The notes under the pieces: generated by a model | What the model was told of the DNA's origin: nothing | Seen by the model: only the letters and a program-made list of their open reading frames with translations | Databases searched by the model: none | Shown here: piece by piece, positions 14,625 to 20,525 of the stretch | Layout of the letters: each line of letters begins with the position of its first letter | Position numbering within the stretch: the first letter of the stretch is position 1 | Made by a program: the position numbers and the translations under genes | IMG/VR virus record: IMGVR_UViG_3300025131_000480 | Span: 1-22,310 of that record | Source: a virus | Reading direction: 5' to 3' (one strand) | Length of the DNA stretch: 22,310 bases

Positions 14625-15626
14625 TTATGCTCCTTCCGTGTTTAATAATTGTTTCGCATATTCTTCGAGTGGCACGCCTAATTTTTTGGCTATTTGAACC
14701 TGTGATGACGTGAGTCTCACATTTTTGCGACCAGGTTTAACGCCTCGTTTCACCGAAGCAACCGACTGAACGGGTTTGGTCGTATTTGATACCTTTCTAT
14801 CAAATTTATGAGGAAAGTCAACTTTTATTCTTTTGTCGATCTCTGCATAGTATTCATCTGATTTAGGATCAAAACCTTCTTTTTCCACGAGGTCTTTATG
14901 AATTTCGAACGCTGTGAAGGTCATGGCTCTATCTTTTCCGAACCATGCATTCTTAGACGCCCAATCTTCGGCCTTTTCGTCAACTTGAGGAAGACTTGGA
15001 GTAGCTCCAGGTGCTTTCTCATATGCGGGAGTTTTAGGCTCCTGTTCATAGTGTTCTCTTTTTAACTTTTGAGATTCAATACTTTTAGCATCCCCTGTTA
15101 AAGCACTTAATTCTGCTTGGGCTTCAACTTGTTTTGCTGTATCTCCAGACTCAATAGCAGTTGCTAATTTTCCTTTAACAGCTTCTAATTGGCTTTTGAC
15201 TCTTTCTTCTGAATCTTTAAGATAAGTGGAATCTAGTTTTGCATATCTAGTTTCCCATTGTTTTCTTTTATGCTCAATACTTTTAGCATATTCAACTGCG
15301 GCATCTTTCTGTCGTTCCGCCTCTCTCCATTTCTTAGTTAATTTAGCAATACGTTTCTTAACACCTTCACTATAGTCTTCTAGTTTTTCATCTTGTTTTT
15401 GATCGTCCTTGCCATCTCGAACATCCACTGACTCATCCAATTTCTCAGATGTATCAACGGACTGAGTATCGTCCTGCTTAACTTCTTCATTTGTTTCCTT
15501 CTCTGGTTCCGCAGCAGTTTCTGTTACAACTGCTTTTTCTTTTTCTTCTGGTAATTCAACATCGGCACCCGGACCCGTCGTATCAATGTCTACCAATTTT
15601 TCTTCTTTTTTTGTTTCTTCTGGCAT
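14625..15626 (-). CDS. Putative capsid scaffolding protein
   Basis: 333 aa, highly charged. Residues 1-85 are strongly acidic and disordered. Residues 88-195 form a long predicted coiled coil (KKRIAKLTKKWREAERQKD onward). A conserved segment follows: NAWFGKDRAMTFTAFEIHK at 226-244, then GFDPKSDEYYAEIDKRI at 251-267. The C-terminus is basic and helical (VRLTSSQVQIAKKLGVPLEE), like the coat-binding helix-turn-helix end of phage scaffolds. Size, charge and position upstream of the coat gene fit. It has AGGAAGG before the ATG. There is no protease gene in the window, so whether the scaffold is cleaved or released whole is unknown. Confidence 0.75.
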   Translation of the reverse strand: MPEETKKEEKLVDIDTTGPGADVELPEEKEKAVVTETAAEPEKETNEEVKQDDTQSVDTSEKLDESVDVRDGKDDQKQDEKLEDYSEGVKKRIAKLTKKWREAERQKDAAVEYAKSIEHKRKQWETRYAKLDSTYLKDSEERVKSQLEAVKGKLATAIESGDTAKQVEAQAELSALTGDAKSIESQKLKREHYEQEPKTPAYEKAPGATPSLPQVDEKAEDWASKNAWFGKDRAMTFTAFEIHKDLVEKEGFDPKSDEYYAEIDKRIKVDFPHKFDRKVSNTTKPVQSVASVKRGVKPGRKNVRLTSSQVQIAKKLGVPLEEYAKQLLNTEGA

Positions 15627-15647
15627 AGTTCCTTCCTATGTTATTAG

Positions 15648-16124
15648 TTACATTTCATGCAAGATCTCTTCAGGATCCTGTATTGTTGCTAGAATCTCGT
15701 CTTCATTTAAGATTCTTACTTCTCCTCCTTCAATTTTAAATCGTGATCCTGCATATCGTGCAAAGATCACCCATTCGCCTTTCTTGCACCACGGGCCATC
15801 AGGATAGCGTTTTTTATCACTATAACAATCAGGTCCCATTTCTAATACTAGCCCACAGACAGTGGCTAAGTGTTGTCTTTCGGCTGCTGTCTCAGCAATA
15901 TGAATTCCACCTTTTGTTTTTCTTTTAGGTTGAAAAGGTAGAATTAAAATTCTCCATCCGGTTGGTTTAGGTAATTTTGATCCTTCAGGAGGTTTATTTC
16001 TTTTAGCTTCTTCTAAAGCTTCTTCTTCAGCTGCTTTTTTTAAAGATTCTTCTAAGGCTAGTTTAACCTTTGGTAGGTCTTGGGTCTTTGTCGATTCTGA
16101 CGACGTTTCCGTCTTTTTCTTCAT
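15648..16124 (-). CDS. Phage co-chaperonin (GroES/Cpn10 family)
   Basis: 158 aa. After a charged helical extension of about 50 residues comes a full Cpn10 barrel: PKPTGWRILILPFQPKRK (52-69), the mobile-loop region KTKGGIHIAETAAERQHL with GGIHI at 72-76 equivalent to the GGIVL of GroES that binds GroEL, then ATVCGLVLEMGPDCY, the roof loop region with two Cys, GEWVIFARYAGSRFKIEGGE (116-135) and RILNEDEILATI (137-148). It would cap the host GroEL ring, as T4 gp31 does for its coat protein. Adjacent scaffold and coat genes support a role in capsid folding. AAGGAG precedes the ATG; the start lies 62 nt inside the preceding gene. The N-terminal extension is unusual for Cpn10 (about 95 aa). Confidence 0.85.
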   Translation of the reverse strand: MKKKTETSSESTKTQDLPKVKLALEESLKKAAEEEALEEAKRNKPPEGSKLPKPTGWRILILPFQPKRKTKGGIHIAETAAERQHLATVCGLVLEMGPDCYSDKKRYPDGPWCKKGEWVIFARYAGSRFKIEGGEVRILNEDEILATIQDPEEILHEM

Positions 16125-16314
16125 ATAGCTCCTTTTTATTAAGCAGGTTGGATATTTCCTGTAACACTGATTCCAGTGCGCTTATTTGTCCGGTAATATA
16201 TTTATATTTATCAAAATTGTCAACCCCACCAGACGTAACGTTGATTGATAAAGAAGCGAGATTTTGTCTTATCGCCCGCTGCAATTTATGGATAAAAACA
16301 AATTCGTTTTCCAT
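16063..16314 (-). CDS. Conserved small helical phage protein
   Basis: 83 aa. The opening ENEFVFIHKLQRAIRQNL, the GGVDNFDKYKYITGQISALES centre and the helical C-terminal part suggest a two-helix protein; the pattern recurs in marine phage head modules without function. The ATG overlaps the stop of the 25-codon Lys-rich gene (TAATG) and has no ribosome site of its own, so translation probably depends on re-initiation. The 3' end overlaps the co-chaperonin gene by 62 nt in another frame. The disordered end (RIDKDPRPTKG) falls in the overlap. Confidence 0.65.
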   Translation of the reverse strand: MENEFVFIHKLQRAIRQNLASLSINVTSGGVDNFDKYKYITGQISALESVLQEISNLLNKKELYEEKDGNVVRIDKDPRPTKG

Positions 16315-16391
16315 TATTTTCTTTTTTTCTTAGTTTTTCTTTTTTTATTTTTCTTAGTTTTTTTCTTTTTCTTAGCTTTTTTCTTAGCCAT
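16314..16391 (-). CDS. Lysine-rich micro-protein (25 aa)
   Basis: 25 codons starting MAKKKAKKKKKTKK. By count, 17 Lys and 2 Arg out of 25 residues and no acidic residue, so net charge is about +19. Support for translation: a perfect AAAGGAGG 6 nt before the ATG, and TAATG overlaps with both the preceding 44-codon gene and the following 83-codon gene. Low-complexity poly-A DNA can be spurious, but the ribosome site and exact coupling on both sides argue for a real gene. Such a peptide would bind nucleic acid by charge alone; condensing DNA, binding RNA or neutralising charge in the head are possible. No homologue recognised. Confidence 0.6.
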   Translation of the reverse strand: MAKKKAKKKKKTKKNKKRKTKKKRK

Positions 16392-16525
16392 TATGACCTC
16401 CTTTTTTTCTTTTTCTTTTTCTTCTTACCTACGGGCTTACTTCCGTAAGTTTCTGTCCAATCTCTAGCAATCTTTGGTTCGTTCTTCCAAAGATATCTTC
16501 TCTGTTTTTCGGATTTAAAAGGCAT
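16391..16525 (-). CDS. Small basic protein with poly-Lys tail (44 aa)
   Basis: Starts MPFKSEKQRRYLWKNEP and continues IARDWTETYGS to about residue 29; this N-terminal block is one I recognise as recurrent in tiny proteins of marine phages. Residues 34-43 are eight Lys then two Arg. The bases coding the K-R-R part are also the ribosome site (AAAGGAGG) of the next gene. The ATG overlaps the stop of the 54-codon gene (TAATG); the upstream site is weak (AAAGATAA). Net charge is about +14. Function unknown; the Trp/Tyr/Arg block suggests a small helical binding element. Confidence 0.7.
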   Translation of the reverse strand: MPFKSEKQRRYLWKNEPKIARDWTETYGSKPVGKKKKKKKKRRS

Positions 16526-16689
16526 TATTTATCTTTGTTAAAAAACTTCTTCATTTTAAGCTTTTGTTTATAAGCTTTAGTATCTTCAAAGCCAAGCTTT
16601 GGTTCTACTTTTTTAATAGTACTTCCTAACAATTCTTTAACTTTTCCTGCAGTTTTAGGATTAATAAGTTGTTTTAACCAACCACTCAT
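16525..16689 (-). CDS. Small basic protein (54 aa)
   Basis: Starts MSGWLKQLINPKTAGKVKE and contains FEDTKAYKQKLKMKKFFNK near the C-terminus. Fifteen Lys against five acidic residues gives about +10. The N-terminal WLKQLI could form a short amphipathic helix, possibly membrane-associating, which fits its position directly after a holin-like gene. The ATG overlaps the holin stop as ATGA and the stop overlaps the next ATG as TAATG. A GGTGG in the end of the preceding gene may serve as the ribosome site. No family recognised. Confidence 0.65.
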   Translation of the reverse strand: MSGWLKQLINPKTAGKVKELLGSTIKKVEPKLGFEDTKAYKQKLKMKKFFNKDK

Positions 16690-17075
16690 TTTTTTCCACC
16701 ATTACGGAATATTTGAGTTCCCTTTATACCAAAAACACTCGCCACGACGAGAATCCATAAATTTGTGAACCATTTTGGCAGATTAGAGAAATACTCAAAA
16801 AATACGTTAACCTTCTCTAAAGCCGCCGGATCCTCTGTCCACACCGACCAAGCGAGCACAATTATCGGGAGTGTAAGTATCCCAAGGACGATTTCGTCCT
16901 TGTAGTCGTTTTGCCGAGCTTCTAAAAGCTTGCCCTGGTAAGATTCCTCACCGGAGGCCATCCGCTGTGCATGCATAAGCTGTGCATCTGACATTGCCAT
17001 TTTCGTCTTTTGACGATTGGCATATATCTTGCTTCCAGCTTGTAATGCTATTTTAGCTAATCCGAACCATGCCAT
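16686..17075 (-). CDS. Putative holin (GTA_holin_3TM-like membrane protein)
   Basis: 129 aa. A short hydrophobic N-terminal helix (AWFGLAKIALQAG) is followed by a polar helix to about 58, a transmembrane segment at about 62-79 (IVLGILTLPIIVLAWSVW), a helical stretch, and a second at about 103-118 (FTNLWILVVASVFGIKG) with the preceding LPKW. The KDEI-hydrophobic-LPKW-VASVFGIKG arrangement resembles the gene-transfer-agent holin family in alphaproteobacterial phages. It would form the membrane lesion that releases endolysin. Position between portal and scaffold genes, away from any endolysin, is unusual, so a virion or ejection-related membrane protein cannot be excluded. AAAGGAGAG precedes the ATG. 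Confidence 0.55.
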   Translation of the reverse strand: MAWFGLAKIALQAGSKIYANRQKTKMAMSDAQLMHAQRMASGEESYQGKLLEARQNDYKDEIVLGILTLPIIVLAWSVWTEDPAALEKVNVFFEYFSNLPKWFTNLWILVVASVFGIKGTQIFRNGGKK

Positions 17076-17104
17076 ATAATCTCTCCTTTAAAAAGTAGGA
17101 CTTA

Positions 17105-17115
17105 CGCGTGACGCG
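17105..17115. repeat. GC-rich palindrome in an AT-rich gap
   Basis: CGCGTGACGCG is a perfect odd palindrome within ACGCGTGACGCGCG, standing out in the AT-rich 17076-17124 gap between the 60-aa gene and the holin-like gene. It is too tight for an RNA hairpin; a protein-binding site or chance are both possible. Confidence 0.2.
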
Positions 17116-17124
17116 CGCAAAAAT

Positions 17125-17307
17125 TTAGTACCACTTAACTTTTGACTTTTTGTCAGCAAGCATTCTTCTTTGTCCACCAACTTGATCTTCTACGGGAATC
17201 TTTTCAGAAACTTTATATTCGTTTCCGCCCTTAGCATATCCATCTTTGTTGGTAAACTGTTTGAAGTCTACTCCCTTGTAAAAAGGTCTATCTTTTTTAT
17301 CAGCCAT
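17125..17307 (-). CDS. Small basic protein (60 aa), unknown function
   Basis: Starts MADKKDRPFYKGVDFKQF and includes GYAKGGNEYKVSEKIPVED around 23-41, then GGQRRMLADKKSKVKWY to the end. Lys and Arg dominate; no membrane segment. The YAKGG element resembles the KGG motifs of its neighbours. The ATG overlaps the stop of the 134-aa gene (TAATG) with AAGGAAGG upstream. Part of the basic small-protein cluster between portal and scaffold; no known family. Confidence 0.65.
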   Translation of the reverse strand: MADKKDRPFYKGVDFKQFTNKDGYAKGGNEYKVSEKIPVEDQVGGQRRMLADKKSKVKWY

Positions 17308-17711
17308 TATGCTGCCTTCCTTTTCTTAGCCATTTTCTTAAATGTCTTCGCTAATGCTTTAGCTCTACCTGTACATCCAGGTTTAGTAATCGGGGTACAT
17401 TTTCCTTTAGTGCCTCTAGCTTTAATGGATTTATTAACATCTTGAATCCAGTTTTTGTCACCACCTTTTTTAAGACCAACACGTCCACCTTTGTTATATC
17501 CTTTGTTCAATTCTCCATGCACTCTAGATATTTCAGCTCTTCTATTTCTGTTAGAAGGTTCAGCTTCCACACGACCTAATTCTTCTAATAAAGCCGTACG
17601 TCCGCCACCAAATCTTAATCCAACACGTCCACCTTTATTATGACGCGTTCGACTTTTATCTTTAGAACCGCCTCTTTCACAGCCACGGCCTTTTCTTGAA
17701 ATGTCTCCCAT
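17307..17711 (-). CDS. Basic protein with two KGGRVGL motifs
   Basis: 134 aa with many Arg, Lys and Gly. Two near-identical motifs, NKGGRVGL at 25-32 and 73-80, flank a conserved helix-like block ALLEELGRVEAEPSNRNRR (40-58) continuing to ISRVHGELN. I recognise that block and the KGGRVG motif from many uncultured marine phages, where function is not known. The C-terminal 50 residues are very basic with two Cys (C105, C113) and a K/R-rich end. It could bind nucleic acid or act as an internal head protein; both are inference. The ribosome site is modest (AGGA about 9 nt upstream). Confidence 0.7.
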   Translation of the reverse strand: MGDISRKGRGCERGGSKDKSRTRHNKGGRVGLRFGGGRTALLEELGRVEAEPSNRNRRAEISRVHGELNKGYNKGGRVGLKKGGDKNWIQDVNKSIKARGTKGKCTPITKPGCTGRAKALAKTFKKMAKKRKAA

Positions 17712-17719
17712 TTTAAATC

Positions 17720-17971
17720 CTATTTATTTACTTTGTTTGAACGACCAAATTTCTTTTTACGTTTTCCCCATTTTCCATAAGATTCATCTCTACGAGCTTT
17801 CATAGATTGTTTCTTAGAAGATTCTTTTCCAGTTCTCATTCCTAGAGATTCGTCTTCTCTATCTTTGTAGCCCTGTTTTTTCTTCTTCTTAACAGATCCG
17901 CCTTTTTTAAAGCCTTCTCTGCCATATGGAAATCGTACGCTATAAGGTCTGCTTCCGAAATCATCACGCAT
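17720..17971 (-). CDS. Small very basic repeat protein (83 aa)
   Basis: About 29 Lys/Arg against roughly 10 acidic residues. After an N-terminal segment with FKKGGSVKKKKK (21-32) come two imperfect repeats, KDREDESLGMRTGKESSKK and KARRDESYGKWGKRKKK. The RRDESYGKWG type of element recurs in small marine-phage proteins, as far as I recognise it, without function. AGGAG lies 9 nt before the ATG. It is the first gene after the portal and likely shares its transcript. Possible DNA-binding or packaged protein; not provable here. Confidence 0.7.
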   Translation of the reverse strand: MRDDFGSRPYSVRFPYGREGFKKGGSVKKKKKQGYKDREDESLGMRTGKESSKKQSMKARRDESYGKWGKRKKKFGRSNKVNK

Positions 17972-18001
17972 GTTTTTTATCTCCTATGTTAATTGTGTAC
18001 A

Positions 18002-20512
18002 CTAACTTCTAGGTCCTTTCAAGGTTTTTACGTCTTTTCTTTTCATCACATCAGACCGCATTTTAGCCTTGTTGGACATATCTTGCTTAATTAGCGAAGT
18101 TTCAGCCCTTAAAGTAGCTAAATCTTCGTTTTGTTCGAGTTTTTGCTCTGTCAGATCTCGATTCTGCACCAACTTAGTTTTATCTAAGTTAATTCGTTCC
18201 GTAGTCTCTGTTTGTTTACGATAATTCTCCATAGCTTTCAAGTCAAGTTCTTGAGCTTTAAGCTTAATCAATGGATCACTATCCAACATGGATGTAATCT
18301 CTTTTTCTTGCTTCATAAACTCTTCAGTGTATTCAGCAATAAGAACGGCTTTTCTAGCTTCCATTTGTAAGTTTAATTCTTGCATTCTTTTTTGAGCTTC
18401 AGGACCTTGTAAACCTTGTTGTTGAGCTTGTTGCATCTCCATGATCTGTTTAGCAAATTCTAATTCAATATGTTCCTGAGCCATCAAGCTAATATGTTCA
18501 AATATGTTCTTTTCTAATGCCGCCATGATAGGTGGATTATTTCTAGCAAAATTAGTTGCCATAAAATTCATATGAGCCGTGATATGAGCTCTATGATCTT
18601 GATTCCGATACGCTTGGAAAGGCTTCATCGCCATTGCGTCAATATGTTCCATCGCCGGATCTTTAGGTTGAGGAGGCGGAGGTGGAGGTAAAAGTTGATC
18701 TATATTTTTTAATCCTAACGCTTCATACATTTTACGATAAGAAGCATACAAATTATGCATTTGAGGATTAGACATAGCCAACTGTAGTTCTGTTTGAGCT
18801 AAAGTAATTCTTTGAGTCATAGAAAAAATATTAGGATCTGCAACCGGTACAATATCCACTCTGTCATCAAAATCCATTTGCTTAATCATTCTTTGTCCAC
18901 CTACAACATCGTAAGGATATTCAGCAGGAAGATATTGAGAAAAAATAGTCGCTAATAATTTAAATTCTTGTTTAAGACCATTATATAATCTTTTATGAAT
19001 AGCACTCATAACTCTTGAGCCTCTTTCAAGTAAAGCAACAGTCGTTCCAACTGCGGCATTTTGATTTCCTTCTCCTACTTGCATATCTGCAATAGAAGCA
19101 AATCTTTGACCCGCTTGAACTACAATTCCCATTAATTGTAATAAAGTTTGTGAAGGTTCTTTGTAAGGTAAAGGATAGAAGGCATCTTTTAAATTTCCTC
19201 CAGGTGCATCTACATCTCTAAACTCTCCTGGTTGTAATGGCTGTGCATCATCTCTAACTCGAATACCACGCATTTTAAATCCAGCCGGTAAGTTGGATAA
19301 CGTTCCAGCATCAAGTAATTGGCGGAGAGCGACGGTTGCCGTTCTACTCAATCCGCCAATCATATGAATAAGTCCAAAGCCGTAGAAACCTAGTCCAGGC
19401 AGAAATTTAAAATGGACAAAGTATTGGACTTTTTTCTTGAGTGGATCGTTAGGTTGGTAATTTCTTCGGATTGATAAAATTTGTCTAGCCCCAGCTTCTA
19501 AAGTTACAATGTAAGGAAGTTTAATTCCAGAAGGTTCTCCATCTTCTCCCATATCTTCAAAGCCTTCTAAATCTAAATTAATATGTGCTTCTAAAATGGT
19601 GTAAGTGGTATCCGCAGCTTGAGAGCTGTAAGATTTTCTTGTACCTTCAAGTTTTCGTTCTTCTTCATGAACTTTATCTTGAGTATAGTTGGGTCGACCT
19701 AATTCAATATCTGAATAAAATCCTGAGACTTGAGCTTTACGAATGTCATTCTCAGACATGTACATTCTTTGGAATATTGCTTCCGCATCTTCTAATGAGG
19801 TAGCAGAATACGGAACAATTAAATCATCGGCTTGAACGAACTTTGAAACAGCTCGGCCGATCATTTCATCATAATAAACTTTCTTAAACGAGGAACCTGC
19901 CAGAGGTAAATAAAATAACATTTGATCAAATTCTGCTTCGTACTCTGGCATTTCATTCATGATTTGATAATTCATGTATTCTTTTACCCGAGCAGCTTGA
20001 TCTTCTTTATCTCTTGTAGCGACTCCTAAAATTTGAGTTCTAACCGGACCATCTGCCGGTAATAATTCTTTATACGCGGTTGCTTGAAACTGTGTAACCG
20101 CTTCAGCGAGTACAGGGTGCGTAGCACCGGATGCTCCTTGGAAAGGTTGAGCACGATTCACATACTTGAATCCTAAAAGATCCAATCCTGTTACATAAGA
20201 CTGTTCCCAGTCTTTTCTGGAAGTTTTATAATCTTCGTAATTTTGATAAAGTTCAGAAGCTAAACGATTAACGATTTGTTCAGGTAAAAGATCCGCTAAA
20301 TTAGAGAAATGATCTTCTCCTCCACCTGCGGCTGCTTTGCCCGGTTCAAATTCTATTTCTGCGCTTCCATCTTCGTTTTGGACAATTTCTACGCCATCCT
20401 TATTAATTTCCTCAATCTTTTCCGACTGATCTATTTCAATTTCTTCAGGGGATTCAACGTAAACTTTTTCCTTCACATTCGGAAGGGACTTGTCAATTTT
20501 ATCTACTGCCAT
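18002..20512 (-). CDS. Portal protein (P22-like, long form)
   Basis: 836 aa. An acidic disordered N-terminus (to about 68) precedes the portal core. Landmarks are LASELYQNYEDYKTSRKDW at 84-102, QPFQGASGATHP at 122-133, a YKELLPADGPVR segment at 147-158, LPLAGSSFKKVYYDEM near 200, and LPGLGFYGFGLIHMIGG near 370 leading to the long crown/stem helices, then VGTTVALLERGSRVM. After a hexaproline (609-614) the last 220 residues are a Gln/Met/Glu-rich coiled-coil extension like the barrel of P22-type portals. It forms the dodecameric DNA gate and docks terminase, neck and scaffold. AGGAAC precedes the ATG. The family call is strong; the barrel interpretation is inferred. Confidence 0.85.
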   Translation of the reverse strand: MAVDKIDKSLPNVKEKVYVESPEEIEIDQSEKIEEINKDGVEIVQNEDGSAEIEFEPGKAAAGGGEDHFSNLADLLPEQIVNRLASELYQNYEDYKTSRKDWEQSYVTGLDLLGFKYVNRAQPFQGASGATHPVLAEAVTQFQATAYKELLPADGPVRTQILGVATRDKEDQAARVKEYMNYQIMNEMPEYEAEFDQMLFYLPLAGSSFKKVYYDEMIGRAVSKFVQADDLIVPYSATSLEDAEAIFQRMYMSENDIRKAQVSGFYSDIELGRPNYTQDKVHEEERKLEGTRKSYSSQAADTTYTILEAHINLDLEGFEDMGEDGEPSGIKLPYIVTLEAGARQILSIRRNYQPNDPLKKKVQYFVHFKFLPGLGFYGFGLIHMIGGLSRTATVALRQLLDAGTLSNLPAGFKMRGIRVRDDAQPLQPGEFRDVDAPGGNLKDAFYPLPYKEPSQTLLQLMGIVVQAGQRFASIADMQVGEGNQNAAVGTTVALLERGSRVMSAIHKRLYNGLKQEFKLLATIFSQYLPAEYPYDVVGGQRMIKQMDFDDRVDIVPVADPNIFSMTQRITLAQTELQLAMSNPQMHNLYASYRKMYEALGLKNIDQLLPPPPPPQPKDPAMEHIDAMAMKPFQAYRNQDHRAHITAHMNFMATNFARNNPPIMAALEKNIFEHISLMAQEHIELEFAKQIMEMQQAQQQGLQGPEAQKRMQELNLQMEARKAVLIAEYTEEFMKQEKEITSMLDSDPLIKLKAQELDLKAMENYRKQTETTERINLDKTKLVQNRDLTEQKLEQNEDLATLRAETSLIKQDMSNKAKMRSDVMKRKDVKTLKGPRS

Positions 20513-20525
20513 AATGTTCCTACGA

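Noticed and set aside
16391-16411. A -1 frameshift at the A7 run would fuse the 44-aa and 25-aa proteins, because that frame stays open through GAG GTC ATA ATG.
   Set aside because: The bases before the run (G then A7) do not give a proper X-XXY-YYZ slippery heptamer in the zero frame, and the 25-aa gene has its own ideal ribosome site. Transcriptional slippage remains possible but unsupported.
16264-16467. Plus-strand open frame with a Phe/Leu-rich, membrane-like product.
   Set aside because: It is the reverse complement of poly-Lys codons (AAA/AAG read as TTT/CTT), so the hydrophobicity is an artefact.
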